Below, piece after piece: positions 43,929-54,226 of a stretch of DNA of 64,000 bases. Source of the stretch: Peptoclostridium litorale DSM 5388 (GTDB lineage Bacteria > Bacillota > Clostridia > Peptostreptococcales > Peptostreptococcaceae); assembly GCF_900141635.1 (NCBI RefSeq), contig NZ_FSRH01000014.1, positions 1-64,000 of the forward strand, in the 5' to 3' direction. Position 1 is the first letter of the stretch. Every line of letters begins with the position of its first letter. Both the position numbers and the translations under genes were made by a program. The notes below the pieces were generated by a model. It was not told the origin of the DNA. It worked only from the letters and a program-made list of their open reading frames with translations, and searched no databases.

Positions 43929-44435
43929 CTATCCTAGAAGATCTTCAACCTTTTTTCCTCTAAGGGCAGCTATCTCTTCTGCTGTTCTAAGTTCTTTTAG
44001 TCCTTGAATTGTTGCATTAACCATATTTCTAGGATTGTTAGATCCTAGTGATTTAGCCCTTACGTCCTTAAGTCCTGCAAGCTCCAGTACCGCACGAACA
44101 GGTCCACCTGCTATGACTCCTGTACCTTCTCTTGCTGGCATTACAAGAACCCTACCCGCTCCAAATTCTCCAACGATTTCGTGGGGAACTGTAGTTCCAA
44201 CTATTGGAACTTCGATAAGGTTTCTCTTTGCATCTTCTATAGCTTTTCTTATGGCTTCAGGTACTTCCATAGCTTTTCCTGTACCTATTCCTACCTTGCC
44301 ATTTTCGTCTCCTACTACAACAAGAGCAGCAAATCTAAAGTTTCTACCGCCTTTAACAACTTTAGTTACACGTCTTATTTCTATAACTTTTTCTTGCATA
44401 TCAAGCTGTCTTGCATCTATAAGGTTGCGTGACAT
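43929..44435 (-). CDS. rpsE: 30S ribosomal protein S5
   Basis: 168 residues: double-stranded RNA-binding N-domain ([15 protein letters not shown]) and C-domain with [13 protein letters not shown]. Affects decoding accuracy together with S4. The loop VKGGRNF is the place of spectinomycin-resistance changes and looks wild type. Confidence 0.97.
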   Translation of the reverse strand: MSRNLIDARQLDMQEKVIEIRRVTKVVKGGRNFRFAALVVVGDENGKVGIGTGKAMEVPEAIRKAIEDAKRNLIEVPIVGTTVPHEIVGEFGAGRVLVMPAREGTGVIAGGPVRAVLELAGLKDVRAKSLGSNNPRNMVNATIQGLKELRTAEEIAALRGKKVEDLLG

Positions 44436-44452
44436 TCTTTCCCCTCCTTTTA

Positions 44453-44821
44453 TTAAAACTTAAGACCGCCTTCTCTAGCTCCTTCAGCTAGTTCTTGCAC
44501 TCTACCGTGATATATATATCCTCCACGGTCAAACACTACTTCGCTTATTCCCTTTTCAAGGGCTTTCTTAGCAACAAGTTCTCCGACCTTTCTTGCCGCT
44601 TCTTTATTTCCTGTTGACTTAACGCTTTCTTTTATCTCTTTGTCAAGAGAAGAAGCGGCTACAAGAGTGTTTCCTGCAACGTCATCTATTATTTGAACAT
44701 ATATGTTATTAAGACTTCTAAATACATTTAGTCTAGGTCTTTCAGGAGTTCCGCATATTTTCGAACGAACTCTTCTGTGTCTTTTTAGCCTAGCTTCGTT
44801 TTTGCTTGCCTTTTTAAACAC
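44453..44821 (-). CDS. rplR: 50S ribosomal protein L18
   Basis: 122 residues with [23 protein letters not shown] and the end [19 protein letters not shown]; carries 5S rRNA into the large subunit with L5. Confidence 0.97.
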   Translation of the reverse strand: MFKKASKNEARLKRHRRVRSKICGTPERPRLNVFRSLNNIYVQIIDDVAGNTLVAASSLDKEIKESVKSTGNKEAARKVGELVAKKALEKGISEVVFDRGGYIYHGRVQELAEGAREGGLKF

Positions 44822-44839
44822 CTAAACCCCTCCTTTCAC

Positions 44840-45379
44840 CTATTTACCTGTTTTACCTTCTTTACGTCTTACATTCTCGCCTGCATATCTTATACCTTTT
44901 CCTTTATAAGGTTCAGGCTCTCTCCATGCTCTTATCTTAGCCGCATAGTTTCCTACAAGCTGCTTGTTTATACCTTTAACAACTAGCTCTGTCTGGTTTG
45001 GCACTTCAACTGTTATTCCCTCTGGATCTTCCATCTCTACTGGATGTGAGAATCCAAGGTTCAAAACAAGCTTGTTGCCCTGCTTTTGAGCTCTGTATCC
45101 AACACCTACTATTTCAAGCTTCTTCTCATATCCGTTAACAACACCTTCTACCATGTTTGCTATAAGTGTTCTAGACAGACCGTGAAGCGATTTGTGCTTT
45201 TTGTTTTCTGTTGGTCTTTCAACAGTTAAAGTGTTTTCGCTTACACTTATTTTCATAGAGACATCTATCTTTTCAGACAGCTCCCCTTTAGGTCCTTTAA
45301 CCTTTACAAGGTTATTTTCTTCTATTTTGATTTCTACGCCTGCTGGTACATCTATTGGCTTAAAACCTATTCTTGACAT
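44840..45379 (-). CDS. rplF: 50S ribosomal protein L6
   Basis: 179 residues, two L6 repeats, ending [24 protein letters not shown]. Sits at the factor-binding side near the sarcin-ricin loop. Confidence 0.97.
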   Translation of the reverse strand: MSRIGFKPIDVPAGVEIKIEENNLVKVKGPKGELSEKIDVSMKISVSENTLTVERPTENKKHKSLHGLSRTLIANMVEGVVNGYEKKLEIVGVGYRAQKQGNKLVLNLGFSHPVEMEDPEGITVEVPNQTELVVKGINKQLVGNYAAKIRAWREPEPYKGKGIRYAGENVRRKEGKTGK

Positions 45380-45404
45380 TTCTGCACCTCCTTATACGCC
45401 TGTA

Positions 45405-45803
45405 TTACCATACGTAGCAGATTACTTCTCCACCAACGCCTTCGTTTCTAGCTTGCTTGTCAGTAAGTATACCTTTTGAAGTCGATACTATAGATATTCC
45501 AAGTCCGTTTAGAACCTTAGGTACATCATGTTTGCTAGCATAAACCTTCATTCCTGGCTTAGATATCTTCTTTATGCCAGTTATTACTCTTTCTTCTGCT
45601 TTTGTATACTTAAGCTGAACTCTTATTATTCCTTGTTTTCCGTCCTCTATAACATCGTATCCTTTTATATATCCTTCTTCTAAAAGGATTCTCGCTATTT
45701 CTTTCTTTATATTTGAAGCAGGTATGTCAACTGTATCACGCTTTATTGAGTTTGCATTTCTTATACGTGTCAGCATATCTGCAATTGGATCTGTCATTGT
45801 CAT
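45405..45803 (-). CDS. rpsH: 30S ribosomal protein S8
   Basis: 132 residues, [15 protein letters not shown] at the start and [14 protein letters not shown] near the end; binds helix 21 of 16S rRNA and in enterics represses the spc operon. An alternative ATG lies two codons downstream. Confidence 0.97.
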   Translation of the reverse strand: MTMTDPIADMLTRIRNANSIKRDTVDIPASNIKKEIARILLEEGYIKGYDVIEDGKQGIIRVQLKYTKAEERVITGIKKISKPGMKVYASKHDVPKVLNGLGISIVSTSKGILTDKQARNEGVGGEVICYVW

Positions 45804-45835
45804 GGCGTAAACCTCCTCCCGCTATTTCGCTGTTC

Positions 45836-46021
45836 TTACCAGCTGGCTTTTCTTACGCCAGGGATTTCTCCCTTGTAAGCCAGTTCTCTGAAACAAATAC
45901 GGCATATGCCAAACTTTTTAAGTACCGAATGTGGTCTTCCGCATATGCTGCATCTTGTGTATTCTCTGGTCCTGTATTTGTGTCCTCTTTCCTGCTTAAC
46001 TTTCATAGCCTTCTTAGCCAT
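45836..46021 (-). CDS. rpsN: 30S ribosomal protein S14, zinc type Z
   Basis: 61 residues with two CxxC pairs (CSICG and CRICF), the short zinc-binding S14 form. Located between rplE and rpsH as usual. Confidence 0.97.
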   Translation of the reverse strand: MAKKAMKVKQERGHKYRTREYTRCSICGRPHSVLKKFGICRICFRELAYKGEIPGVRKASW

Positions 46022-46039
46022 CTGACCAATCGCCTCCTT

Positions 46040-46582
46040 TTACTTTCTGAATGGCATGCCCATAAGCTTTAGTAGTTCACGAGACTCTTCGTCTGTTTTA
46101 GCTGTAGTAACCACTATTATGTCCATTCCCATTACTTTGTCTACCTTATCGTATTCTATTTCTGGGAATATTAACTGTTCCTTTATTCCTACTGCGTAGT
46201 TTCCTCTACCATCAAATGAGTTAGGGTTTACTCCTGCGAAGTCTCTAACTCTTGGTAGCGATATATTCATGAACTTGTCCATGAAGTGGAACATCTTCTC
46301 GCCTCTTAGAGTAACTTTCACTCCTATTGGCATTCCTTCTCTAAGCTTAAAGTTCGCAACTGATTTTTTAGCTTTTGTTGTTACAGGCTTTTGTCCTGCT
46401 ATAAGAGTAAGCTCTTCAACAGCTTTTTCAAGTCCTTTTGGGTTTTCTCTAGCGTCACCGATACCCATGTTTATAACAACTTTTTCAAGCTTTGGTACGT
46501 CCATTATATTTGTATACCCGAATTTTTCTGTAAGGGCTTTCACCACTTCGCTTGTGTATTTTTCTTTTAATCTAGATGCCAC
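46040..46582 (-). CDS. rplE: 50S ribosomal protein L5
   Basis: 180 residues, beginning with a [19 protein letters not shown] helix, with [23 protein letters not shown] in the middle; binds 5S rRNA and contacts P-site tRNA. Confidence 0.97.
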   Translation of the reverse strand: MASRLKEKYTSEVVKALTEKFGYTNIMDVPKLEKVVINMGIGDARENPKGLEKAVEELTLIAGQKPVTTKAKKSVANFKLREGMPIGVKVTLRGEKMFHFMDKFMNISLPRVRDFAGVNPNSFDGRGNYAVGIKEQLIFPEIEYDKVDKVMGMDIIVVTTAKTDEESRELLKLMGMPFRK

Positions 46583-46607
46583 TGTGCTCGGCCTCCTTTC
46601 TTAGGTG

Positions 46608-46919
46608 TTATATCTGCTCGCCTGTTGCTTTTGATGTTCTTACTTTTGTTCCGTTTTCAAGAGTTTTGTATCCTACTCTTACTCCCTTGCCTGCCTTCGC
46701 ATCGAAAGGCATTACATTTGATATGTGTATAGCAGCTTCTTGATGTACTATTCCGCCCTGCTGCACCTGAGGAGTTGGTTTTTGGTGTTTTGTCATCATG
46801 TTGACACCTTCTACAATAACTCTGTCTTGTTTAGGAATAACCTGAAGAACTTTTCCTTTTTTCCCTTTGTCTTTACCAGTTATTACTACAACTGTGTCTC
46901 CCTTTTTAACGTGTTTCAT
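46608..46919 (-). CDS. rplX: 50S ribosomal protein L24
   Basis: 103 residues with an N-terminal KOW motif ([22 protein letters not shown]); an assembly initiator of the large subunit. Confidence 0.97.
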   Translation of the reverse strand: MKHVKKGDTVVVITGKDKGKKGKVLQVIPKQDRVIVEGVNMMTKHQKPTPQVQQGGIVHQEAAIHISNVMPFDAKAGKGVRVGYKTLENGTKVRTSKATGEQI

Positions 46920-46933
46920 AGAATTCCACCTCC

Positions 46934-47302
46934 TTATAAAACTTCTGGTGCTAGTGATAGTATCTTCATGTATTGTTTTTCTCTCAGCTCTCTTGCCACT
47001 GGTCCGAATATACGAGTTCCCTGAGGGTTCTTGTCTTCTTTTATTATTACTGCGGCATTTTCGTCAAATTTGATGTAGCTGCCGTCTTTACGTCTTAGTC
47101 CCTGCTTAGTTCTAACTACTACAGCTTTAACTACCTTACCTTTTTTTACAACGCCTCCTGGCGTTGCACTTTTAACAGTAGCAACTATTACATCGCCTAC
47201 GTTAGCGTACTTTCTTCCACTGCCTCCTAGAACACGGATGCATAGAAGTTCTTTTGCGCCTGTATTATCTGCAACTTTCAAACGCGTTTCCTGTTGTATC
47301 AT
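46934..47302 (-). CDS. rplN: 50S ribosomal protein L14
   Basis: 122 residues, [18 protein letters not shown]; contacts 16S helix 44 at an inter-subunit bridge and is the docking point for silencing factor RsfS. Confidence 0.98.
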   Translation of the reverse strand: MIQQETRLKVADNTGAKELLCIRVLGGSGRKYANVGDVIVATVKSATPGGVVKKGKVVKAVVVRTKQGLRRKDGSYIKFDENAAVIIKEDKNPQGTRIFGPVARELREKQYMKILSLAPEVL

Positions 47303-47333
47303 TTATAGAGCCTCCTTTCGATTTCCTTCCAGC

Positions 47334-47588
47334 TTATTTAGCTCTCTCCATAACATCAACTAGTCTCCATCTCTTATCCTTAGACAGTGGTCTAGTTTCC
47401 ATAATTTTCACTCTATCTCCGATTTTGCAAGTGTTCTGCTCGTCATGGGCCTTGAACTTTTTCGTTCTTTTAACTGCTTTTCCGTATAGAGGATGACGTA
47501 CGAATTCTTCAACCGCAACAGTTATAGTCTTGTCCATCTTGTCGCTTACTACACGACCTATCCTGACTTTTCTTCTTCCTCTTTCCAT
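47334..47588 (-). CDS. rpsQ: 30S ribosomal protein S17
   Basis: 84 residues, OB fold with [17 protein letters not shown] and the [12 protein letters not shown] end. Confidence 0.97.
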   Translation of the reverse strand: MERGRRKVRIGRVVSDKMDKTITVAVEEFVRHPLYGKAVKRTKKFKAHDEQNTCKIGDRVKIMETRPLSKDKRWRLVDVMERAK

Positions 47589-47609
47589 ATGCCTTGGCCT
47601 CCTTTCTTA

Positions 47610-47813
47610 CTAAGCTCTAGCTTCCTTTATTTCTCTTTCTCTTATTACAGTCTTAACCTTTGCTATGTCCTTTTTCACGAACTTTATTTTAACAGGGTTC
47701 TCAAGTTGTCCTGTAGCTAGTTGAAATCTTATGTTGAACAACTCACCTTTTAGGTCATTTAGCTTTTGGTTTAGTTCCTGGGCTGTCATATCTCTCAATT
47801 CTTTAGCTCTCAC
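47610..47813 (-). CDS. rpmC: 50S ribosomal protein L29
   Basis: About 67 residues, a helical hairpin read (M)[13 protein letters not shown]. Several in-frame GTG codons overlap the end of rplP; the GTG at 47813, 8 bases past AGGGTGG, gives the family start and length. The gene overlaps rplP by 11 bases. Lies at the tunnel exit where trigger factor and SRP dock. Confidence 0.93.
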   Translation of the reverse strand: MRAKELRDMTAQELNQKLNDLKGELFNIRFQLATGQLENPVKIKFVKKDIAKVKTVIREREIKEARA

Positions 47814-48246
47814 TAGCTTCACCACCCTTTACTTCAAAATCCTCTTTCTTGACAAATTTGCATTTAACAGGCAGCTTGTTTGCAGCAAGTCTCATAGCTT
47901 CTCTTGCAGTTTCCTCGTTTACTCCTGAAAGTTCAAACATTACTCTTCCTGGCTTAACTATCGCTACCCAGTACTCTGGTGAACCTTTACCCGATCCCAT
48001 ACGAACTTCTGCTGGTTTCTTTGTTATTGGAGTGTGAGGGAATATCTTTATCCAAACTTTTCCGCCTCTTTTGATATATCTGTTTATTGCTATTCTGGCA
48101 GATTCTATTTGATTTGCAGTTATTCTACTTGGCTCAAGTGCTACCAAACCGTAATCTCCATAAGTAACTGTATTTCCCTTTTGAGCTGTGCCCTTTAATT
48201 TTGGTCTAAAAACTCTACGGCGCTTAACTCTTTTAGGCATTAACAT
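47803..48246 (-). CDS. rplP: 50S ribosomal protein L16
   Basis: 147 residues beginning [16 protein letters not shown], as in most bacteria, with [22 protein letters not shown]; binds near the A-site tRNA elbow. The last codons double as the ribosome site of rpmC. Confidence 0.96.
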   Translation of the reverse strand: MLMPKRVKRRRVFRPKLKGTAQKGNTVTYGDYGLVALEPSRITANQIESARIAINRYIKRGGKVWIKIFPHTPITKKPAEVRMGSGKGSPEYWVAIVKPGRVMFELSGVNEETAREAMRLAANKLPVKCKFVKKEDFEVKGGEASES

Positions 48247-48277
48247 GAATTTTTCCTCCTTCCCTTTGTGCTACTTC

Positions 48278-49027
48278 CTATCTTTCTCTTCTTTGTGGTT
48301 TCTTGTCAGATCTCTTAGGACCTCTTTTGTCGAACTTTTTATCTTTTTTCTTTTCCATTTCTTTCTTTTCTTGAACGTTCGCAGCAAAACCTTCTTTAGA
48401 CGGAAGAACTTCGCCGTGGTTTATCCAAACTTTTATTCCTATTTTTCCGTAAGTTGTATCTGCTTCAGCAAAGCCATAGTCTATGTTTGCTCTTAGCGTA
48501 GATAGCGGTACGTTTCCTTCGCTGTATCCTTCGTCTCTAGCCATTTCAGCTCCGCCAAGTCTTCCTGCAGAAAGAACCTTTATACCTTGAACTCCAGCTT
48601 TCATAGATCTTTGTATAGCCTGCTTCATTGCCCTTCTGAATGCAATCCTTCTTTCGATTGCCTGAGCTATGTTTTCAGCTACTAGCTGAGCGTCCTTTTC
48701 AGGTCTTCTTACTTCAACTATGTTTATCAGTACGTCTTTTCCCGTCATCTTCGCTACTTCAGCTTTTATCTCTTCAATTCCTGCTCCACCTCTTCCGATT
48801 ACTATTCCAGGCTTAGCAGCAAATATGTTAAGCTTTACTTTCTTAGCAGCTCTTTCTATTTCAATCTTTGAAATTCCAGCTATATATAGCTTCTTTTTAA
48901 GATGCTTACGAATTTTGTAGTCTTCATGAAGAAGAGCCGAAAATTCCTTCTTGTCAGCATACCATCTCGAATTCCAGTCTTTTATTATTCCGACTCTAAG
49001 TCCGTGAGGATTAACCTTCTGTCCCAT
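48278..49027 (-). CDS. rpsC: 30S ribosomal protein S3
   Basis: 249 residues, with a KH domain ([20 protein letters not shown]) that lines the mRNA entry tunnel. The last 35 residues are almost wholly lysine, arginine and glutamate, a longer basic tail than in E. coli. Confidence 0.97.
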   Translation of the reverse strand: MGQKVNPHGLRVGIIKDWNSRWYADKKEFSALLHEDYKIRKHLKKKLYIAGISKIEIERAAKKVKLNIFAAKPGIVIGRGGAGIEEIKAEVAKMTGKDVLINIVEVRRPEKDAQLVAENIAQAIERRIAFRRAMKQAIQRSMKAGVQGIKVLSAGRLGGAEMARDEGYSEGNVPLSTLRANIDYGFAEADTTYGKIGIKVWINHGEVLPSKEGFAANVQEKKEMEKKKDKKFDKRGPKRSDKKPQRRER

Positions 49028-49043
49028 AATGTCCCTCCTTGTC

Positions 49044-49376
49044 CTATTTTTCTTTTAGAACAACTCCTATATGGCTTGTTCTTTTTCTTATAGTAGTAGC
49101 TCTTCCCATTGCTCTAGGCATGAATCTCTTCATTGTTGGGCCTTGGTTTGCATAAACCTCTGCTACGTATAGTTTATCTTTATCCATGTCATGGTTGTTT
49201 TCCGCATTAGCCATTGCCGACTCTATAACTTTAGCTATTATTCCTGCAGGCTTTTGTGACGTGTATTTTAGTATTGCAAGTGCTTCTCCAACACTCTTTC
49301 CTCTTACAAGTCCTGCAACCTGACCTGCTTTTCTTGGACTTACACGAACAAATTTTGCGATCGCTTTTGCTTCCAC
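49044..49376 (-). CDS. rplV: 50S ribosomal protein L22
   Basis: 110 residues, GTG start 7 bases past AGGAGG. The beta hairpin ([24 protein letters not shown]) reaches into the peptide tunnel and carries the macrolide-related positions, with no obvious deletion. Confidence 0.97.
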   Translation of the reverse strand: MEAKAIAKFVRVSPRKAGQVAGLVRGKSVGEALAILKYTSQKPAGIIAKVIESAMANAENNHDMDKDKLYVAEVYANQGPTMKRFMPRAMGRATTIRKRTSHIGVVLKEK

Positions 49377-49407
49377 TCGAATTCCTCCTTCCTGCTTAAA
49401 GGACTAT

Positions 49408-49689
49408 TTATTTTTTCTTAGATGTTCTGTCTTCGCCCTTGTGTCCTCTGAAAGTTCTAGTTAGTGCGAACTCTCCAAGTTTGTGTCCAACCATATCCTC
49501 TGTTACAAATACAGGAACATGCTTTCTACCGTCATGCACAGCTATAGTATGTCCTATCATTTGTGGGAATATAGTCGAAGCTCTTGACCAAGTTTTTATG
49601 ACCTTTTTTTCACTTTTTTCGTTCATTTCTTCTATTTTCTTAAGAAGTCCACTGTGTATAAAAGGTCCCTTCTTAGTTGATCTTGACAT
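49408..49689 (-). CDS. rpsS: 30S ribosomal protein S19
   Basis: 93 residues, [19 protein letters not shown] and the [17 protein letters not shown] end; sits in the head next to S13. Confidence 0.97.
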   Translation of the reverse strand: MSRSTKKGPFIHSGLLKKIEEMNEKSEKKVIKTWSRASTIFPQMIGHTIAVHDGRKHVPVFVTEDMVGHKLGEFALTRTFRGHKGEDRTSKKK

Positions 49690-49726
49690 TTGTTTTCCTC
49701 CCTTCGAAGCTCAAAAGTCTATCCGA

Positions 49727-50560
49727 TTACTTTTTCTTTCTTCTTGAAACTATAAGCTTGTCAGAAGCCTTATTCTTCTTACGTGTCTTATATCCAAGAG
49801 CTGGTTTACCCCATGGAGTTACTGGTCCAGATCTACCTATTGGAGCTCTACCTTCTCCTCCTCCGTGTGGGTGGTCGCATGGGTTCATAACAGATCCCCT
49901 TACTGTAGGTCTTATTCCCATGTGTCTCTTTCTTCCGGCCTTACCTATTGTAACGTTGAAGTACTCTACGTTTCCAACTTGGCCAACTGTAGCTCTACAC
50001 TCAGAGTGTACGTTTCTCATTTCTCCCGATGGAAGTCTTAGAAGAGCGTACTTTCCTTCTTTTGCCATCAACTGAGCTCCTACGCCTGCAGATCTTACCA
50101 TCTGTCCGCCTTTGCCAGCTTTAAGCTCTATGTTGTGGATAACAGTACCAACCGGTATGTCCTTAAGTTTTAGTGCGTTTCCTACTTTTATGTCTGCCTT
50201 TTCTCCAGACTCTATTACGTCTCCAACCTTAAGTCCTAGTGGAGATAGTATATATCTCTTTTCTCCATCGGCATATACAAGAAGAGCTATGTTCGCACTT
50301 CTGTTTGGATCGTATTCTATTCCGGCAACCTTTGCAGGTATTCCGTCTTTGTTTCTCTTGAAGTCTATAAGTCTATATTTTCTTCTAGCTCCGCCGCCTC
50401 TGTGACGAATAGTTATTTTTCCTTGTGCGTTTCTTCCAGCGTTTTTCTTAAGTGGAGCTAAAAGTGATTTTTCCGGCTCATGTTTAGTTATTTCGTCTGA
50501 AACTAGAACAGTAACATGTCTCATAGCAGGAGATGTTGGTTTAAACTTTTTTATAGCCAT
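49727..50560 (-). CDS. rplB: 50S ribosomal protein L2
   Basis: 277 residues. [14 protein letters not shown] at the start, the peptidyl-transferase-proximal [17 protein letters not shown] with the essential [12 protein letters not shown] histidine just before it. Confidence 0.98.
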   Translation of the reverse strand: MAIKKFKPTSPAMRHVTVLVSDEITKHEPEKSLLAPLKKNAGRNAQGKITIRHRGGGARRKYRLIDFKRNKDGIPAKVAGIEYDPNRSANIALLVYADGEKRYILSPLGLKVGDVIESGEKADIKVGNALKLKDIPVGTVIHNIELKAGKGGQMVRSAGVGAQLMAKEGKYALLRLPSGEMRNVHSECRATVGQVGNVEYFNVTIGKAGRKRHMGIRPTVRGSVMNPCDHPHGGGEGRAPIGRSGPVTPWGKPALGYKTRKKNKASDKLIVSRRKKK

Positions 50561-50591
50561 CTTTTTTCCCTCCTTCTTTATTACGTTTTAC

Positions 50592-50882
50592 TTACACGCC
50601 TTCAAAGAATTCTATTTCTTTGCTGTCAGCAGTAAGCTTCACTACAGCTTTCGCATAGCTTGCAGTCATTCCTACGTGTTTACCCATTCTCTTTTTCTTG
50701 CCTCTATAGTTAGCAGTGTTAACTTTTTCAACTTTAACGCCGAATATAGCTTCAACTGCGCCCTTTATTTGAGTTTTGTTAGCTCTCTTGTCCACTACAA
50801 ACGTGTACTTTCTCTCAGCCATGTCATTCATACTTTTTTCTGTAACAACTGGCTTTACTATTATATCGTGTGGATTAGTCAT
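50592..50882 (-). CDS. rplW: 50S ribosomal protein L23
   Basis: 96 residues, [22 protein letters not shown]; binding site for trigger factor and SRP at the tunnel exit. Its ATG shares a base with the rplD stop. Confidence 0.97.
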   Translation of the reverse strand: MTNPHDIIVKPVVTEKSMNDMAERKYTFVVDKRANKTQIKGAVEAIFGVKVEKVNTANYRGKKKRMGKHVGMTASYAKAVVKLTADSKEIEFFEGV

Positions 50883-51505
50883 TATTCGTACACCTCCTCC
50901 ACTTTTTCAACAGCTTCTCTTGTTATAACAAAAGTGCCGTGGTTTACTATGTCATAAACATTCATGCTTCCAACTATCGCAGTTTTAACGCCTACTATGT
51001 TTCTAGCAGATTTTACAACATTTTCGTTCTTTTCAGCAGTAACGAAAAGTGCTTTTTTATCAAGCTTAAGGTTTGCCATTATTCCTGCAAACTCCTTAGT
51101 CTTTGGAGTTTCCATTGAAATTCCGTCTAGAACTATAAGCTCTCCGTTTTGTACTTTAGAAGTAAGAATACTCTTTAGCGCAAGCCTTCTAACTTTCTTA
51201 GGTATTGTGTAGCTGTAATCTCTTGGCTTTGGCGCGAATACAACTCCTCCACCTATCCATTGTGGAGATCTTGTGCTACCCTGTCTAGCTCTACCTGTTC
51301 CCTTTTGTCTCCAAGGCTTTCTTCCTCCGCCTCTAACTTCCGCTCTAGTCTTGGCAGATTGAGTTCCTTGTCTCTTGTTCGCAAGGTGGTTTTTAACCAC
51401 TTCGTATATAGCATGCTCGTTAACTTCTATACCGAACACGTTGTCAGAAAGATTTATTTCATCTACTTTTTCACCTTTTATGTTCAAAACATCTATCTTT
51501 GGCAT
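50882..51505 (-). CDS. rplD: 50S ribosomal protein L4
   Basis: 207 residues with the tunnel loop [25 protein letters not shown]. In enterics L4 controls the S10 operon; control in Firmicutes works differently and is not shown here. Confidence 0.97.
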   Translation of the reverse strand: MPKIDVLNIKGEKVDEINLSDNVFGIEVNEHAIYEVVKNHLANKRQGTQSAKTRAEVRGGGRKPWRQKGTGRARQGSTRSPQWIGGGVVFAPKPRDYSYTIPKKVRRLALKSILTSKVQNGELIVLDGISMETPKTKEFAGIMANLKLDKKALFVTAEKNENVVKSARNIVGVKTAIVGSMNVYDIVNHGTFVITREAVEKVEEVYE

Positions 51506-51534
51506 ATTACATCCTCCTTCCCTGGTAAAGATTA

Positions 51535-52167
51535 CTATTTAACAGCTTTCACTGCCTTTGTTATTGTAACTAATCCTTTTTTAGGTCCTGGAACGGCACC
51601 TTTAACAAGGATTATGTTCTTTTCTGCATCTACCTTTACAACATCCAGGTTTTGTATTGTAACTTTAACATGTCCCATGTGTCCAGCAAGGTTTTTACCT
51701 TTGAATACTCTCGATGGGCTTGAACAAGCTCCCATTGATCCTGGTCTTCTGTGGTATCTAGAACCGTGTGTTTCTGGACCTCTACTTTGTCCGTGTCTCT
51801 TTATAACACCCTGGAATCCTTTACCTTTTGATATTGCAGTAGCATCTACTTTTTCGCCTTCAGCAAGAAGATCAAGCTTTATCTCTTGTCCTAGCTCGTA
51901 GCCTTCTACACTGTCCACTCTGAATTCAACAATCTGTCCCTTTGTAGAAACTCCAGCCTTTTCAAAATGTCCTTTAAGAGGCTTGCTCACTCTTTGCTCC
52001 TTCTTGTCTTCGAAAGCAACCTGAAGCGCATTGTAACCGTCTTTTTCAACAGTCTTTATTTGTGTAACGTATACAGGACCCGCCTGGATAACCGTTACCG
52101 GAACCACCACACCATTTTCATTGAAAACCTGAGTCATTCCTAGCTTTCTTCCTATAATTCCTCTCAT
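51535..52167 (-). CDS. rplC: 50S ribosomal protein L3
   Basis: 210 residues, [15 protein letters not shown]. The frame is open 13 codons further upstream, but GGGAGG lies 7 bases before the ATG at 52167. The loop near GMGGCSSPSRV-like [14 protein letters not shown] approaches the peptidyl transferase centre. Confidence 0.96.
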   Translation of the reverse strand: MRGIIGRKLGMTQVFNENGVVVPVTVIQAGPVYVTQIKTVEKDGYNALQVAFEDKKEQRVSKPLKGHFEKAGVSTKGQIVEFRVDSVEGYELGQEIKLDLLAEGEKVDATAISKGKGFQGVIKRHGQSRGPETHGSRYHRRPGSMGACSSPSRVFKGKNLAGHMGHVKVTIQNLDVVKVDAEKNIILVKGAVPGPKKGLVTITKAVKAVK

Positions 52168-52277
52168 CATTACACCTCCCATAATCTTACAGCGGATTGC
52201 ACGCAATTCATTGCGGCAATCATACTAAGATAAGGTACATCTATGTCCCTAACTTAGCTTTCCAAGTAATAAAGCTT

Positions 52278-52589
52278 TTACAGCTTTATTTCAATATCAA
52301 CACCAGCTGGCAGATCAAGTCTCATTAGAGAGTCTACAGTCTTTGATGTTGGGTTTGTTATGTCTATAAGTCTCTTGTGAGTTCTTATTTCGAACTGCTC
52401 TCTAGAGTCCTTATACTTGTGTACAGCTCTTAGTATTGTTATTATTTGCTTTTCTGTTGGAAGTGGGATTGGTCCTGAAACCGTAGCATTAGTCTTCTTT
52501 GCTGTTTCCACTATCTTTTGAGCTGATTGATCTAGTATCTTATGATCATAAGACTTAAGTCTTATTCTTATTTTTTGGTTGTTAGCCAT
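52278..52589 (-). CDS. rpsJ: 30S ribosomal protein S10
   Basis: 103 residues with [24 protein letters not shown] and the [29 protein letters not shown] end; also the partner of NusB in rRNA antitermination. First gene of the S10 operon, following a structured leader. Confidence 0.98.
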   Translation of the reverse strand: MANNQKIRIRLKSYDHKILDQSAQKIVETAKKTNATVSGPIPLPTEKQIITILRAVHKYKDSREQFEIRTHKRLIDITNPTSKTVDSLMRLDLPAGVDIEIKL

Positions 52590-52808
52590 GTGTTTCCCTC
52601 CTTAATCGCACGTTTTGTTTTTTTACGCGCAACTTGATGATTGTACACTGTCCCGGGTGTGTTGAGTTTTGACGCTAAAAAGACAGAGTATAACTCATCT
52701 AGTCGCCCGATTCTAAGATCGAGACATACTCAGCAGGAATTACCTGTAAACCCTACTCTTTTAAAGGTTTCCAGCAACCTCCCACGTCATCGCATCTTAA
52801 AAGCACAC
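52590..52808 (-). promoter_or_regulatory. Structured leader of the S10 operon
   Basis: About 220 transcribed bases without a gene. Read on the minus strand it contains GACGTGGGAGG, a hairpin with AGGTT and AACCT arms, CAGG/CCTG, CGAT/ATCG and a longer GTGTGTTGAG region. There is no terminator T-run. It may be an autoregulatory ribosomal-protein leader; I cannot assign it to a named family. Confidence 0.5.
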
Positions 52809-52814
52809 TAGTAC

Positions 52815-52843
52815 ATTTTATATTACTGACTCGATTTTTTCAA
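52815..52843 (-). promoter_or_regulatory. Promoter of the S10 operon
   Basis: On the minus strand TTGAAA (52838-52843), 17 bases, TAAAAT (52815-52820), right after the tuf terminator. Confidence 0.82.
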
Positions 52844-52871
52844 GTGTTTTATTGTTTTTTTTATGTTTTTT

Positions 52872-52912
52872 TAAAAAACAGAAAAGAGAAGAGCTCAGGC
52901 CCTCCTCTTTTC
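52872..52912 (-). terminator. Terminator after tuf
   Basis: On the minus strand GAAAAGAGGAG pairs with CTTCTCTTTTC (one wobble, 52881-52912), followed by TGTTTTTT. It separates the str operon from the S10 operon. Confidence 0.82.
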
Positions 52913-52955
52913 AATTTCAGAAAGTCTATTTTATCATGCGAATCTTTGCAGGGGA

Positions 52956-54149
52956 TTACTCTATTATAGAAGCAACTACTCCTGCTCCTACTGTTCTTCC
53001 GCCTTCTCTTATCGCAAATCTTAGTCCCGCTTCTATCGCTATAGGTCCTATTAGTTCAACTTCCATTTGTACGTTGTCTCCAGGCATTACCATCTCTGTT
53101 CCTTCTGGAAGGTTGATTGATCCTGTTATGTCTGTTGTTCTGAAGAAGAACTGTGGTCTGTATCCGTTGAAGAATGGAGTGTGTCTTCCACCCTCTTCCT
53201 TCTTAAGTACGTATACTTCCGACGTGAATTTAGTGTGAGGCTTTATTGATCCTGGCTTAGCTAGAACCTGTCCTCTCTCTATCTCGTCCCTTTGAACTCC
53301 TCTTAGAAGCAGTCCTATGTTGTCTCCTGCTTGCGCTTCGTCAAGAAGTTTTCTGAACATCTCTACTCCTGTTACTATTACTTTTCTTGGCTCTTCTGAT
53401 AGACCTACTATTTCGATCTCATCCTGAACCTTTACTATTCCTCTTTCAACTCTTCCTGTAGCAACTGTTCCTCTTCCTGTTATAGAGAATACGTCCTCTA
53501 CTGGCATTAGGAATGGCTTGTCTACATCTCTTTCTGGCTCTGGGATGTAGGCGTCTATAGCTTCGAACAGCTCTACTATCTTGTCTCCCCACTCACTATT
53601 TGGATCTTCTAGTGCCTTAAGCGCTGATCCTGCTATTATTGGAGTGTCGTCGCCTGGGAAGTCATAAGCGTCTAGCAGTTCTCTTATTTCCATTTCTACT
53701 AGCTCTAGTAGTTCTTCGTCATCTACCATGTCGCACTTGTTCATGAATACCACTATGTATGGTACTCCAACCTGTCTTGACAGTAGTATGTGCTCTCTTG
53801 TCTGAGGCATTGGACCGTCTGCTGCAGATACAACTAGTATCGCTCCGTCCATTTGCGCTGCTCCTGTTATCATGTTCTTAACGTAGTCAGCGTGGCCTGG
53901 GCAGTCAACGTGTGCGTAGTGTCTGTTTGGAGTCTCGTATTCAACGTGTGCTGTTGATATCGTGATTCCTCTTTCTCTTTCCTCTGGTGCCTTGTCTATG
54001 TTTGCAAAGTCTACTGCTTCACCTATTCCGTATCTAGCGTGTAGTGTATATGTTATTGCTGCTGTTAGTGTTGTCTTTCCGTGGTCAACGTGTCCTATTG
54101 TTCCGATGTTAACGTGTGGCTTATTTCTTTCAAATTTAGCTTTTGCCAT
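52956..54149 (-). CDS. tuf: Elongation factor Tu
   Basis: 397 residues. GTPase motifs GHVDHGKTT (G1), DCPGHADY with the catalytic histidine (G3) and NKCDMVDD (G4), then two beta-barrel domains with [13 protein letters not shown] and the kirromycin-region [15 protein letters not shown]. Last gene of the str operon. Confidence 0.99.
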   Translation of the reverse strand: MAKAKFERNKPHVNIGTIGHVDHGKTTLTAAITYTLHARYGIGEAVDFANIDKAPEERERGITISTAHVEYETPNRHYAHVDCPGHADYVKNMITGAAQMDGAILVVSAADGPMPQTREHILLSRQVGVPYIVVFMNKCDMVDDEELLELVEMEIRELLDAYDFPGDDTPIIAGSALKALEDPNSEWGDKIVELFEAIDAYIPEPERDVDKPFLMPVEDVFSITGRGTVATGRVERGIVKVQDEIEIVGLSEEPRKVIVTGVEMFRKLLDEAQAGDNIGLLLRGVQRDEIERGQVLAKPGSIKPHTKFTSEVYVLKKEEGGRHTPFFNGYRPQFFFRTTDITGSINLPEGTEMVMPGDNVQMEVELIGPIAIEAGLRFAIREGGRTVGAGVVASIIE

Positions 54150-54196
54150 CTTGCTTGTCCTCCTCCACTATAACTTGAATTTATTTTTATTATTGG

Positions 54197-54216
54197 GACC
54201 GGCCTTATGGCCGGTC
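54197..54216 (-). repeat. GC-rich hairpin between fusA and tuf
   Basis: GACCGGCC pairs with GGCCGGTC around a four-base loop. A-rich, not T-rich, sequence follows on the minus strand, so it is more likely a processing or stability hairpin than a terminator. Confidence 0.7.
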
Positions 54217-54226
54217 TCATTGTTTA

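Noticed and set aside
54197-54216. The fusA-tuf hairpin as a terminator
   Set aside because: The bases after the stem on the minus strand are A-rich and no separate tuf promoter is visible.
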